Notes under the pieces: model-generated | What the model saw: only the letters and a program-made list of their open reading frames with translations | Told to the model about the DNA's origin: nothing | Database searches by the model: none | Made by a program: the position numbers and the translations under genes | Shown: piece by piece, positions 43,574 to 52,701 of the stretch | Layout: each line of letters starts with the position of its first letter | Position numbering within the stretch: position 1 is the first letter of the stretch | NCBI GenBank assembly: GCA_963704825.1 | Contig: CAVPHV010000014.1 | Location: 434,001 to 498,000 of the forward strand | Origin: CAVPHV01 sp963704825 | GTDB taxonomy: Bacteria > Actinomycetota > Acidimicrobiia > Spongiisociales > UBA5794 | Reading direction: 5' to 3' | DNA length: 64,000 nt

Positions 43574-44431
43574 ATGGAGAAGCGGCGAGTCGACATCAAC
43601 GGATTGGCGATGGCCTACGTCGAGGTGGGCGAGGGCGATCCGATTGTGTTGCTGCACGGCAACCCGACCTCGTCCTATCTGTGGCGCAACATCATTCCCC
43701 ACCTCAGCGGACTAGGCCGCTGCATCGCACCCGATCTGATCGGAATGGGTGACTCGGACCCGCTGCCGATGAGCGGTCCGGACAGCTATCGATTCGTCGA
43801 GCATCGGGATTATCTCGACGGCCTGTTCGAAGCGCTCGGGGTAACCAGCAACGTCACATTGGTCGTCCACGACTGGGGCTCCGGCCTCGGCTTCGATTGG
43901 GCCAATCGTCATCGGGACGCCGTCAAGGGCATCGCCTACATGGAGGCCATTGTCGCCCCCGTGTCGTGGAACGACTGGCCGGAGGCGGCACAGTCGATCT
44001 TCCAAGCGATGCGATCCGAAGCGGGCGAGAACATCGTGTTGGAGAAGAACGTCTTCGTTGAGCGCATCCTGCCGGCGTCGACCCTCAGAGGGATCTCCGA
44101 CGAGGACATGGCCGTCTATCGGCGGCCCTATTTGGAGCCGGGGGAATCGCGGCGACCGACCCTGACCTGGCCGCGTCAGATCCCGATAGAAGGCGAACCG
44201 GCCGACGTCCACGAGATCGTGACGTCCTATGGGGAGTGGCTTGCTGCCGGCGCAGTCCCCAAGCTGTTCATCAACGCCGAACCCGGGTCGATCCTCATCG
44301 GGCGGCAGCGTGAAGTGTGCCGGGCCTGGCCGAACCAGACGGAGGTGACGGTTCCGGGCATCCACTTTGTGCAAGAAGACTCGCCGGACGCCATCGGTGA
44401 GGCGATCGCAGACTGGTACATGAAGTTGTGA
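43574..44431 (+). CDS. Haloalkane dehalogenase (LinB/DhaA type)
   Basis: 285 residues. The catalytic pentad is complete: nucleophile Asp100 in VVHDWGSGLG, halide-stabilising Asn30 in HGNPTSSYLWRN and Trp101, acid Glu124 in YMEAIVAP, and base His264 in PGIHFVQEDSP. This places it with HLD-II enzymes, which hydrolyse carbon-halogen bonds in alkyl halides. ATG 43574 follows GAGGGGA. Codons far upstream in the same frame are the shadow of capA. No dehalogenation pathway genes lie nearby; native substrate unknown. Confidence 0.92.
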   Translation: MEKRRVDINGLAMAYVEVGEGDPIVLLHGNPTSSYLWRNIIPHLSGLGRCIAPDLIGMGDSDPLPMSGPDSYRFVEHRDYLDGLFEALGVTSNVTLVVHDWGSGLGFDWANRHRDAVKGIAYMEAIVAPVSWNDWPEAAQSIFQAMRSEAGENIVLEKNVFVERILPASTLRGISDEDMAVYRRPYLEPGESRRPTLTWPRQIPIEGEPADVHEIVTSYGEWLAAGAVPKLFINAEPGSILIGRQREVCRAWPNQTEVTVPGIHFVQEDSPDAIGEAIADWYMKL

Positions 44432-44524
44432 AGGCGGAAATCCCACGCTCTGTGGTCATCGTGCTCTACGGTGTAGCCGCTGGCGCTGAGGGAATCCGGA
44501 CGGATGGATCCGAGGAGGATCAAC

Positions 44525-44803
44525 GTGTCGCAAACCAGACCCCGACGGAGTAGAAGCCGCCGGATATCCAGATACTCCGCGGAGGGCATCGTGATCGAAG
44601 ACCGGTTGGCTACCCCGATAGATCGGCCGGCGCCGGTAGGTCCAGCGCCGCGGGCTCCGTACACGCTCGAGGCGGGCGAGTCTCGCTATCAGCGCAAGTC
44701 CGCCAACCTGAGGGCCCGTGTCTTGGCGGCCGCCGACGAGCACGCCGACGAGCCGCGGATCATCGTCGACCTCACCGCATTGCGGGCCGCCTCGCGCTAT
44801 TAG
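44525..44803 (+). CDS. Small basic hypothetical protein
   Basis: 92 residues from GTG 44525 with GAGGAGGA 5 nt upstream; an ATG at 44504 lacks such a site. N-terminal 20 residues are Arg/Ser-rich (RPRRSRSRRISR), then a Pro-rich middle and a C-terminal helix: SRYQRKSANLRARVLAAADE followed by PRIIVDLTALRAASRY. Basic and without membrane segments. No family recognised. It lies between the dehalogenase and the zwf 3' end. Confidence 0.55.
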   Translation: MSQTRPRRSRSRRISRYSAEGIVIEDRLATPIDRPAPVGPAPRAPYTLEAGESRYQRKSANLRARVLAAADEHADEPRIIVDLTALRAASRY

Positions 44804-44828
44804 CCTTCGGGCCTGTAGCGTGCTTTCG

Positions 44829-46274
44829 CTAGCGCATCGTCCATTCTTCGGTCCAGAGGCGGAGCGCCTGGTTGGTAACCGCGGGGCCCCAGGTTCCGGC
44901 CTCGTAGGGGTGCAGGACGGCGGCGGCCTCGAGTAGCGGAGTCCACAGGCGCCAACTGGCCTCGACTTCGTCGGCGCGGACGAACAGCGTCTGGTCGCCT
45001 TGGATGACGTCGAAGATCAGGGTCTGGTAGGCGTCGGGAATCTGAGAAAACTCGGCTTCGTAGTCGAACGCCAGCGGTTTGGAGACAACGCTGTTGGAGC
45101 CGGGGGTGCGCACTTCGAATCGCACCTCGAAGGTCTCGTTGGGCTGCAGGGTGAGGAGTATGACGTTGGGCTGGATAGGGCAGTCGTCCTCGTCACCGTG
45201 GAAGATGCAGACCGGCGGCAGTTTGAAGGTGACGGCGATCTGGGTCGTCCGCCGCGGGAGGCGCTTGCCTGTCCGCAGATAGAACGGCACCCCTTGCCAG
45301 CGCCACGTCGGGATGTTCAGCTTCATTCCGACGAAGGTCGGCGTCGTCGATTCGGGGTCAACCCCATCTTCCTCCAGGTAGCCCGGTACCGGCTCTCCGC
45401 CGATCTCGCCTGCCATGTACCTTCCGTACACCACGTAGTCGAGGTCGATCTTCCGAATCGAGTCGAGCACCTGGACCTTCTCGGTGCGTACGGCATCGGC
45501 GGTGAACCCCGACGGCGCTTCCATGGCGATGAGGGTCATGAGCTGCGTGAGGTGGTTTTGGACCATGTCGCGCAGCACGCCGGCTTGTTCGTAGTAGCCG
45601 GCACGGCTGCCGATCCCAAGGTCCTCGGCGACGGTGATCTCGACGGCCTCGATCCGGTCCCGATTCCAGCTCGACTCGAAGATGGGGTTGGCGAACCGGA
45701 AAGTCAGCAGGTTCTGCACGGTGGACTTGCCGAGATAGTGGTCGATCCGATAGATCTGGGACTCGTCGAAATAGCTGTGGGCCAGTTCGTTGAGGGCGCG
45801 TGCCGATGCGAGGTCCTCGCCGAACGGTTTCTCGATGACGAGGCGGGTCCAGCCTTCCGCCCGGTTCAGCCCGGCGGTGCCGAGCCGTTCGATCGTCGCG
45901 GGAAACGCCAATGGAGGCAGCGCCAGGTAGAACACCCGGTTCCCCGGAAGAGCCATCTCCGCCTCCAACTCTGTGATCCGACCGGCGAGGCCATCGAGTT
46001 GGGCGCCGCGGGGCACCGACTGGTAGAAGATGCGGCTGCGGCACCATGTCGCGCAGTCATGATCGACAAACCCGGCGGCGGCGAGTGCGTCGTGGGCGGC
46101 GTCGCGGTAGGCCTCCTCGGACATCTCCTTGGAGGCGACGCCGAGAATCACCGAGCGATCTGCCACCCCGTTCTCGGTGATCACCCGGTAGAGGGCGGGC
46201 AGCAGCTTGCGGATCGTCAGGTCTCCGGTGCCACCGAAGATGACGAAGAGGTGTTGATCGCATTCGGAGTTCAT
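44829..46274 (-). CDS. zwf: Glucose-6-phosphate dehydrogenase
   Basis: 481 residues. It oxidises glucose-6-phosphate to the lactone. The coenzyme loop is FGGTGDLTIRKLLPALY (residues 13-29), substrate motif RIDHYLGK at 176-183 with catalytic His, and EKPFG at 148-152. I take ATG 46274, one base after the gnd stop, with GGGAAGG upstream, instead of the earlier in-frame ATG inside gnd. The gnd-zwf order makes a leftward oxidative pentose phosphate operon. Confidence 0.95.
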   Translation of the reverse strand: MNSECDQHLFVIFGGTGDLTIRKLLPALYRVITENGVADRSVILGVASKEMSEEAYRDAAHDALAAAGFVDHDCATWCRSRIFYQSVPRGAQLDGLAGRITELEAEMALPGNRVFYLALPPLAFPATIERLGTAGLNRAEGWTRLVIEKPFGEDLASARALNELAHSYFDESQIYRIDHYLGKSTVQNLLTFRFANPIFESSWNRDRIEAVEITVAEDLGIGSRAGYYEQAGVLRDMVQNHLTQLMTLIAMEAPSGFTADAVRTEKVQVLDSIRKIDLDYVVYGRYMAGEIGGEPVPGYLEEDGVDPESTTPTFVGMKLNIPTWRWQGVPFYLRTGKRLPRRTTQIAVTFKLPPVCIFHGDEDDCPIQPNVILLTLQPNETFEVRFEVRTPGSNSVVSKPLAFDYEAEFSQIPDAYQTLIFDVIQGDQTLFVRADEVEASWRLWTPLLEAAAVLHPYEAGTWGPAVTNQALRLWTEEWTMR

Positions 46275-46275
46275 C

Positions 46276-47184
46276 TCAGCCTTCCCGCTTGATGGCATGG
46301 CCACCGAATTGATTGCGCATCGCCGCCAGGAGGCGATCGGAGTACTCGACTTCGTCGCGCGAGCCGATGCGGCGCATCAGGGAGAGTCCGATGATGGGCG
46401 CCGCGACGTTGAGGTCGATCGATTCGAAGACGGTCCAGCGGCCTTCTCCCGAGTCGGGGACGTAGGGGGCAATATCGGTCATCCCGGGATTCTCGCGCAA
46501 GGCCTCCGTCGTCAGGTCCAGTAGCCACGAGCGCACCACCGAACCGTGCTCCCAGATGTCACCGATCTGGGCGAGGTCGAGTCCAAACTCTTCCTTGGCC
46601 CGCAACAACGCAAACCCCTCGGCGTAGGCCTGCATCAATCCGTATTCGATGCCGTTGTGGATCATCTTGACGTAGTGCCCCGAGCCGGACGGTCCGACCC
46701 GGCCCCAGCCCTTGTCGGGGGCAGGTGCCAGCGCCTCGAAGATGGGGCGCAAGCGGGCAACGGGGGCGTCGTCGCCGCCGATCATCATCGAATAGCCCTC
46801 GGTGAGGCCCCAAATGCCGCCGCTGGTCCCGACGTCGACGAAGTGGGTGCCGCCTTCGCGGCAAACCTCCGCCCGGCGCAGCGTGTCTCGGTAGTACGAA
46901 TTGCCCCCGTCGATGAACGTGTCGCCGGGCTGTGCGGCGGGAAGAAGAGCGGACAGGGTGGCGTCGACCGGGTCACCGTGGGGAACCATGATCCACACCG
47001 CCCGGGGTGCGTCGAGTTGCGCCATCAGGTCCTCGAGCGAGTCGGCGCCGCGAGCACCCCGTGCGATGACGTCGGCCACTGCGTCGCGGTTGAGGTCGAA
47101 GCCGATCACATCGTGACCTGCCGAAATCAGGCGCTCAGCCATGTTGGCGCCCATTTTTCCGAGGCCGATCATCCCTAGTTGCAT
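46276..47184 (-). CDS. gnd: 6-phosphogluconate dehydrogenase, short (NAD-type) form
   Basis: 302 residues, the length of the GndA/YqeC-like group rather than the 470-residue form. Rossmann loop GMIGLGKMGANMAERL, VWIMVPHGDPVD, FIDGGNSYYRDT, DVGTSGGIWG and the catalytic Lys in GHYVKMIHNGIEYG. It oxidises and decarboxylates 6-phosphogluconate to ribulose-5-phosphate. ATG 47184, GAAGGA 11 nt upstream. Translated before zwf. Confidence 0.93.
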   Translation of the reverse strand: MQLGMIGLGKMGANMAERLISAGHDVIGFDLNRDAVADVIARGARGADSLEDLMAQLDAPRAVWIMVPHGDPVDATLSALLPAAQPGDTFIDGGNSYYRDTLRRAEVCREGGTHFVDVGTSGGIWGLTEGYSMMIGGDDAPVARLRPIFEALAPAPDKGWGRVGPSGSGHYVKMIHNGIEYGLMQAYAEGFALLRAKEEFGLDLAQIGDIWEHGSVVRSWLLDLTTEALRENPGMTDIAPYVPDSGEGRWTVFESIDLNVAAPIIGLSLMRRIGSRDEVEYSDRLLAAMRNQFGGHAIKREG

Positions 47185-47290
47185 ACCCTGGTCCGTCCTT
47201 CGATCTGGCGACCCGCGATCCGGATCGGCCTCAATGTTTCAGTTGCCGTGCCGAGGTCCTACCGTGAGGTTTCGGGATTCCGGAGGCAAT

Positions 47291-48766
47291 GTGCCTAACC
47301 GCAGCAGAGCTTGCACCATTCCGTCGCTCCTGCTGGCAGTCGTCCTGCTGGCCGCTGCGTGCTCGTCGACCCCGGCGGCGATCACTACCACGTCGGCGCC
47401 GGCAACGACCACGACCGCGACCCCCACCACCACGACAACGGAGCGCCCGGTCGACCCGCTGGCCGGTGCCTGGCGAGGTGATCTCGCCGGGCTCGATGTG
47501 CAGTTCACTTTCATCGTCGCCGACGACGGCAGCTACGCCGGTAGCTTCGACAGCCTCACCGAAGGGATGATCGGCTTCGAGGTCGAGGAGATCGCCCTGG
47601 AGGGGAGCGAACTCACGTTCCTGATACCGGACATCGGAGCCCAGTTCGACGGGTCGCTCGACGGCGACGTCATCGAGGGCTTCTGGGGTCAATCGGGGAT
47701 CGCCGGCCTACGACTCGACCGCACCGACGATCCGGTGCTGTTCAACCGTCCCCAGGAGCCGCAACCTCCCTTCCCCTATGTTGCCGAGGAGGTGGCATTC
47801 CGCAACCCCGAGGATGGCTTCACGTTGGCCGGGACGCTGACGAAACCGGACGGTGCCGGGCCCTTCCCTGCCGCGGTGCTGATCACCGGTTCGGGGGCGC
47901 AGGATCGTGACTCAGAGATCCTCGGGCACAAACCGTTTGCCGTTGTCGCCGACCACCTGGCCCGCAACGGGATCGCGGTGTTGCGCTACGACGATCGCGG
48001 GGTGGGCCACTCCGCCGGGTCCAACTTCGGGGCGACGACCGAAGACCTTGCCGTCGACGCCAAGGCGGCGTTCGATGCCTTGGCGGTCCGGCCCGACATC
48101 GACCCGGCGAAGATCGGCTTCATCGGCCACTCTGAAGGAGGGTTGATCGCACCGCTGGCCTACACCTCGGGTGCCGAGGCCGCCTTCATCGTGCTGCTGG
48201 CCGGTCCGGGGGAACCGGGGGCGACGCTGCTTCCCGCCCAGAGCCGCCTCATCGGCGAGGCCAACGACCTCCCGCCCGCCCTCGTCGATTGGCAGGCGGA
48301 ACTCCAGGAGGCGGCCATTGCGGTACTGGCCGACGAACCGGATGACGACGCTGCGGCCGACGAACTCTGGGAGACTGCGATGACTGCGGCCGATTCCTAC
48401 CCCGGTGGACTTCCCGCCGAGGCGGCCGAGTCGGTGGCGGTCTCGTTGGCAACGATGGCCGATCCGTGGTGGCGGTTCTTCTTCTTCCATGACCCCGCAG
48501 CAGAGCTTGCCAAGGTCGACGCTCCGGTCTTGGCCCTCAACGGGACCCTCGATACCCAAGTCCCGGTGTACAACCTGGACCTCATTGCGGGGGCGCTGGC
48601 GGATGGTGGCAACACGGAATTCGAGACGCACGCCCTCGAGGGCCTCAACCATCTGTTCCAGCCGGCGACGACGGGCTCGCCCACCGAATACGCTCTGATC
48701 GAGACGACTATCGACCCCTCAGTGCTCGACCTGATCACCGATTGGCTCACAGCCCTCTTCGCCTGA
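47291..48766 (+). CDS. Lipoprotein alpha/beta hydrolase
   Basis: 491 residues from GTG 47291 (GGAGG 4 nt upstream). Lipobox VLLAAACSS, Thr/Ala linker, then a beta-barrel-like domain (GDLAGLDVQFTFIVADDG, about 60-170), then an alpha/beta hydrolase: VLITGSGAQDRD (oxyanion side), VLRYDDRGVGHSAG, nucleophile Ser in FIGHSEGGLIAP, acid in LALNGTLDTQVPV and His in LEGLNHLFQPA. This architecture resembles the YuxL/Est-type dipeptidyl-peptidase relatives exported by many bacteria. Substrate unknown; ester or peptide. Confidence 0.82.
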   Translation: MPNRSRACTIPSLLLAVVLLAAACSSTPAAITTTSAPATTTTATPTTTTTERPVDPLAGAWRGDLAGLDVQFTFIVADDGSYAGSFDSLTEGMIGFEVEEIALEGSELTFLIPDIGAQFDGSLDGDVIEGFWGQSGIAGLRLDRTDDPVLFNRPQEPQPPFPYVAEEVAFRNPEDGFTLAGTLTKPDGAGPFPAAVLITGSGAQDRDSEILGHKPFAVVADHLARNGIAVLRYDDRGVGHSAGSNFGATTEDLAVDAKAAFDALAVRPDIDPAKIGFIGHSEGGLIAPLAYTSGAEAAFIVLLAGPGEPGATLLPAQSRLIGEANDLPPALVDWQAELQEAAIAVLADEPDDDAAADELWETAMTAADSYPGGLPAEAAESVAVSLATMADPWWRFFFFHDPAAELAKVDAPVLALNGTLDTQVPVYNLDLIAGALADGGNTEFETHALEGLNHLFQPATTGSPTEYALIETTIDPSVLDLITDWLTALFA

Positions 48767-48774
48767 CCCGATCG

Positions 48775-48822
48775 TTCTTGCGTGGCTCAGGTGCCAGAAA
48801 TCGCGCCTCAGCCACGCCGGAG
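48775..48822. repeat. 48-bp palindromic element, copy 2
   Basis: Starts 8 nt after the hydrolase stop. Arms GCGTGGCTCAGG and CCTCAGCCACGC pair with one mismatch; ends TTCTTG and CCGGAG. Confidence 0.8.
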
Positions 48823-48859
48823 CTGGGGGATTCACTAGCGTGGTCGTCTGGAGAGAGGT

Positions 48860-50599
48860 ATGGATCAAGACCCCTCCCGGCGATTGAAGCCGGGCTGGAT
48901 GAAGTGGCTCCCCGGAGTCGACACGGCGCTCAGCTACGAGCGCTCCTGGCTGTGGCCGGACTTGGGCGCCGGACTCGTCCTCACCGCGCTCCTCGTGCCC
49001 CAGGGGATGGCGTACGCCGAGCTGGCCGGGCTGCCTGCCGTCACCGGGCTGTATACCACGGTGGCTGCCCTGCTCGCCTACGCCGTCTTTGGTCCGTCTC
49101 GGATCCTGGTGCTCGGGCCGGACTCGTCGCTCGCACCGTTGATCGCGGCGGCGATCATTCCGCTCGCTGCCGGCGACGAGGCATATGCGGTGGCTCTCGC
49201 CTCGATGTTGGCGCTGCTCGTAGGTGTCGTGTGCGTTTTCACCGGGTTGGTCCGCCTCGGGACGATCACCGAGTTGCTCTCCAAGCCCGTACGCATCGGC
49301 TACATCAACGGCATCGCTCTGATTGTTCTCGTCAGCCAACTCCCCAAGCTGTTCGGCTTCTCGACCGATTCGGACGGATGGCTCGATGCGATCCGCGACT
49401 TCGCGGTCGGCGTCTTCGACGGCGAGACCAACTGGGTAGCACTCGCCCTTGGCGCCGGATCGCTTGCGATCATTTACGGTTCGCGTCGGATCAACCCGAA
49501 GATCCCCGGCGTTCTGATCGCGACCGTTCTCTCCATCGTCGCAGTTGCGGTCCTCGATCTCACCAATGAGGGGATCTCGGTGGTGGGGTCGCTTCCCGAA
49601 GGATTCCCGTCCCTCTTGTTCCCGACGGTTGCGTGGGGCGACATGGTCCCGTTGACTCTCGCCGCGGTCGGCATCGCCTTGGTGGCGTTTGCCGACACGG
49701 CAGCGCTGTCGACCACGTTCGCCGCCAAGCTCGGCGACGAGGTCGATGCCAACCAGGAGATCATCGCTCTCGGCACCGCCAACCTCGCGGCCGGCTTCGT
49801 GCGCGGCTTTCCGATGAGCGCATCGTCGTCGCGCACCTCGGTTGCCGACTCCATGGGCACCAAGAGCCAACTTACCGGCGTCATCGGAGCCGTCGGCATC
49901 GTGTTGCTCGTCGTGTTTGCCAACGACCTGTTGTCCAACCTTCCCTCGGCCACGCTGGCCGCCATCGTGATCACCGCTTCTTTCGCCCTGTTCGACATCG
50001 ACGAAATGGTCTGGCTGTGGCGGGTGCGGCGTTCGGAATTCGTCCTGTCGCTGGGTGCGCTGCTCGGTGTGACCCTGGTCGGTGTCCTCGAGGGGATCGT
50101 CATCGCGATCGCGCTCTCACTGATGAACTTCATCCGGAGGGCCTGGCGACCCTACGACGCCACCCTCGGGAGGATCGACGGTGTCAAGGGCTACCACGAC
50201 GTCGAGCGCCACCCCGAGGCGGAGCGGATTCCCGGCCTCATCGTCTTCCGCTTCGATTCGCCTTTGTTCTTCGCCAACTCAGAGCACTTCCAGCGCCGTT
50301 TGGCTCGGGCTATTCGCCATGCACCGTGGTCGGTGAGGTGGGTGATCATCGCCGCCGAGCCGATCACCGACATCGACACCACCGCCGCAGAGACCCTGAT
50401 CGAGGTCTTCGATGAGTTGGAGTCACGGGGGATTCAATTGGCGTTCGCAGAGCTGAAGGGCCAGCCGAAGGATCGACTCGTAACCTACGGTCTGTACGAC
50501 CGGGTCGGCGATGACCTCTTCTTCCCGACGCTTGGTACCGCCATCGACGCCTACGTCGAAGACACCGGCAGCAACTGGGTCGATTGGAGCGACCGCTGA
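48860..50599 (+). CDS. SulP-family anion transporter with STAS domain
   Basis: 579 residues. About ten to fourteen membrane helices starting near residue 35, with SulP signatures DLGAGLVLTALLVPQGMAYA, VTGLYTTVAALLAYAVFG, GPDSSLAPLIA, RGFPMSASSSRTSVA and ANLAAGFVRGF. A cytoplasmic STAS domain (about 430-570) contains IPGLIVFRFDSPLFFANSEHF and DIDTTAAETLIEV. Substrate (sulfate, bicarbonate, other anion) is not clear. TAGCGT at 48836 and GAGAGAGG before ATG 48860. Confidence 0.93.
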   Translation: MDQDPSRRLKPGWMKWLPGVDTALSYERSWLWPDLGAGLVLTALLVPQGMAYAELAGLPAVTGLYTTVAALLAYAVFGPSRILVLGPDSSLAPLIAAAIIPLAAGDEAYAVALASMLALLVGVVCVFTGLVRLGTITELLSKPVRIGYINGIALIVLVSQLPKLFGFSTDSDGWLDAIRDFAVGVFDGETNWVALALGAGSLAIIYGSRRINPKIPGVLIATVLSIVAVAVLDLTNEGISVVGSLPEGFPSLLFPTVAWGDMVPLTLAAVGIALVAFADTAALSTTFAAKLGDEVDANQEIIALGTANLAAGFVRGFPMSASSSRTSVADSMGTKSQLTGVIGAVGIVLLVVFANDLLSNLPSATLAAIVITASFALFDIDEMVWLWRVRRSEFVLSLGALLGVTLVGVLEGIVIAIALSLMNFIRRAWRPYDATLGRIDGVKGYHDVERHPEAERIPGLIVFRFDSPLFFANSEHFQRRLARAIRHAPWSVRWVIIAAEPITDIDTTAAETLIEVFDELESRGIQLAFAELKGQPKDRLVTYGLYDRVGDDLFFPTLGTAIDAYVEDTGSNWVDWSDR

Positions 50600-50611
50600 C
50601 TCACCACCCTA

Positions 50612-50659
50612 TTCCGGCGTGGCTGAAGTACCGGAAATCGCGCTCCTGCCACGCAGGAA
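50612..50659. repeat. 48-bp palindromic element, copy 3
   Basis: Starts 13 nt after the SulP stop. Outer arms TTCCGGCGTGGC and GCCACGCAGGAA pair with few mismatches; the inner part is more degraded. Confidence 0.75.
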
Positions 50660-50696
50660 CGGCGGATCCGGCCTGATCTCCCCTACGCTGCCGGGC

Positions 50697-51233
50697 ATGC
50701 AAGCCCTGCCCACCGTATCCGACGGAACGATCATCCTCCGGCCATGGGTCGACGACGACGCCGCCGATCTGTTCCGTGAGATCCAGGACCCCGAGGTGGT
50801 TCGCTGGCTCAACATCGACATGCCGTACACATTCGAGGACGCCGCCGGCTTCATCGCCAAGGTGGTGGAGCGCTGGGAGCAGCGGACGGGCGCCCACTTC
50901 GTCATTGCCGATGCCAACGACGGGCGATTCCGCGGGTACCTCGGCGTGCTCGACGCCGGTGAGGCGATGAACGTCGTCGAGATCGTCTACTGGGTGGCGG
51001 CCTCGGCGCGGCGCCACGGCGCCGCGCGTAGGGCAGTGGCATTGGCCCTCGAGTGGATCCTCCAGGACCTAGCGCCGGACCGTATCGAGCTGACGATGGT
51101 CGACGGCAATGAAGCCTCGATTCGGGTTGCCGAGGCCAACGGCTTCGAACTGCGCGAGATCGTCACCGACGGCGCCATGCTCGACGGCCGACCCGCCGAC
51201 GAACGAATCTACGACTTCCCTCTGCCGAACTGA
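50697..51233 (+). CDS. GNAT-family acetyltransferase
   Basis: 178 residues from ATG 50697, with TACGCT 7 nt upstream and no Shine-Dalgarno. RimJ/RimL-like Acetyltransf_3 pattern: TIILRPWVDDDAADLFREIQ, VVRWLNIDMPYTFEDA, HFVIADANDGRFRGYLGV, and the acetyl-CoA loop VAASARRHGAARRAVALALEW. The end IELTMVDGNEASIRVAEANGFELR is also typical. Acceptor unknown; protein N-termini or small amines are usual. Confidence 0.9.
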   Translation: MQALPTVSDGTIILRPWVDDDAADLFREIQDPEVVRWLNIDMPYTFEDAAGFIAKVVERWEQRTGAHFVIADANDGRFRGYLGVLDAGEAMNVVEIVYWVAASARRHGAARRAVALALEWILQDLAPDRIELTMVDGNEASIRVAEANGFELREIVTDGAMLDGRPADERIYDFPLPN

Positions 51234-51237
51234 TCTG

Positions 51238-51285
51238 TTCCGGCGTGGCTGAGGCGCGAGTTTTCGCGCCTCGGCCACGCAAGAA
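51238..51285. repeat. 48-bp palindromic element, copy 4 (between convergent genes)
   Basis: A 22-bp stem with three mismatches closes on a 4-nt loop (GTTT, 51260-51263): the best-formed copy. It lies 4 nt after the GNAT stop and 12 nt before the metY stop, so it probably ends transcription from both sides. Its end sequences are swapped relative to copies 1 and 2. Confidence 0.85.
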
Positions 51286-51297
51286 CGGATTGGAGGA

Positions 51298-52608
51298 TCA
51301 AAGGCCGGAAGTCAGTTCCAGCGCGTGGCGGAAGTCGGCCTTGATGTCATCGATGTGCTCGATGCCGACGGCGACTCGCACCAGGTCGGGGAGGACGCCC
51401 GAAGCGATCTGCTCCTCGTCCGTGAGTTGCTGGTGGGTGGTCGACGCCGGGTGGATCACCAGTGTCTTGGCATCGCCCACGTTGGCGAGGTGGCTGGCGA
51501 GTTGCACGGAGTCGATGAACTTGCGGCCCGAGTCGTATCCGCCGCGCACGCCGAAGCTGAGCACCGCGCCGAACCCGTTGGTCAGGTACTGCTTGGCTGT
51601 CTCGTGCGACGGATGGGACTCGAGTCCCGGGTAGTTGACCCAGGCGACCTGAGGCTGGGCTTCCAGCCACCGGGCCAGCTCGAGAGCATTGTCGACGTGC
51701 CGTTGCATCCGCAGCGACAGTGTCTCGAGTCCCTGGAGTAGCAGGAAGCTGTTGAACGGCGATAGGGCCGCACCGAAGTCGCGCAACCCTTCGACTCGAG
51801 CCCGGATCGCAAACGCGATGTTGCCGAACGGTCCGTCGGGCCCGAACACCTCCGCGAAGTTGATCCCGTGATAGCCCGGTGCCGGCTCGGTGAAGAGCGG
51901 GAACTTGCCGTTGCGCCAGTCGAAGTTGCCGGAGTCGACGATTACTCCGCCGATGGACGTCCCGTGCCCGCCGATCCACTTGGTCGCCGACGCCACCACT
52001 ATGTCGGCGCCATGCTCGATGGGGCGCACCAGATACCCGGCGGCGCCGAACGTGTTGTCGACCACGAGCGGGATGCCCGCATCGTGCGCCACCGTGGCGA
52101 GCGCAGCGAAGTCGGGAACGTTGTAGCGGGGGTTACCGATCGACTCGACATACAGCGCCTTGGTGTTCTCGTCGATGGCTGCGGCCAAATCGTCTGGGTC
52201 GTCACCGTCGACGATCGTGACGTTGATGCCGAGCCGGGGGAGCGCAACCTTGAACTGGTTGTAGGTACCGCCGTAGAGATAGCTGGTCGAGACGATGTTG
52301 TCGCCCGCCTGGGCCAGGGTGGTGATCGCCAGGAGCTGGGCTGCTTGTCCTGATGCGGTCGCCACTGCAGCGGCGCCTCCTTCCAGGGCGGCGATTCGTT
52401 TCTCGAATACGTCGGTGGTCGGGTTCATGATGCGGGTATAGATGTTGCCGAACTCTTCGAGTCCAAAGAGGCGGGCCGCGTGGTCGGAGTCGTCGAACAC
52501 GTACGAGGTGGTCTGGTAGATCGGCACCGCCCTCGACTTCGTGGTGCCTTCGACCTCTTGGCCGGCGTGAAGCTGGAGCGTCTCGAAGTGGTAGTTGGTA
52601 TCGGTCAT
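51298..52608 (-). CDS. metY: O-acetylhomoserine sulfhydrylase
   Basis: 436 residues, standard length. It makes homocysteine from O-acetylhomoserine and sulfide with PLP. PLP motifs: IYTRIMNPTTDVFEKRIAAL, ATASGQAAQLLA, VVDNTFGAAGYL with Asp184, and VVASATKWIGGHG with Schiff-base Lys210. The insertion and LSFGVRGGYDSG end distinguish MetY from CysK or MetB. ATG 52608 is preceded by GAGAGG. Control elements upstream are a promoter, a SAM-I riboswitch and a probable peptide attenuator. Confidence 0.95.
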   Translation of the reverse strand: MTDTNYHFETLQLHAGQEVEGTTKSRAVPIYQTTSYVFDDSDHAARLFGLEEFGNIYTRIMNPTTDVFEKRIAALEGGAAAVATASGQAAQLLAITTLAQAGDNIVSTSYLYGGTYNQFKVALPRLGINVTIVDGDDPDDLAAAIDENTKALYVESIGNPRYNVPDFAALATVAHDAGIPLVVDNTFGAAGYLVRPIEHGADIVVASATKWIGGHGTSIGGVIVDSGNFDWRNGKFPLFTEPAPGYHGINFAEVFGPDGPFGNIAFAIRARVEGLRDFGAALSPFNSFLLLQGLETLSLRMQRHVDNALELARWLEAQPQVAWVNYPGLESHPSHETAKQYLTNGFGAVLSFGVRGGYDSGRKFIDSVQLASHLANVGDAKTLVIHPASTTHQQLTDEEQIASGVLPDLVRVAVGIEHIDDIKADFRHALELTSGL

Positions 52609-52639
52609 GGTGGAAGTGGTCCTCTCGTCCTGGTGGGAG

Positions 52640-52700
52640 CCACCGCGTCGAAGCGGTGGAGAATCAGGAACGCCTCGGTGCCTCTCGGGTGGTGGCGTTC
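52640..52700 (-). promoter_or_regulatory. Hairpins just before the metY ribosome site
   Basis: In transcript order, GAACGCC/GGCGTTC (52694-52700 with 52668-52674, 7 bp) and CCACCGC/GCGGTGG (52653-52659 with 52640-52646, 7 bp). The loop of the first contains CACCCGAGAG (52682-52691), which is complementary to a segment in the leader ORF, so the hairpin can be displaced. The second lies about 20 nt before the ribosome site. Confidence 0.6.
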
Positions 52701-52701
52701 T

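Noticed and set aside
44817..44845. Short palindrome TAGCG...CGCTA between the 44525 gene and zwf
   Set aside because: Too short and overlaps the zwf stop; not a convincing terminator.
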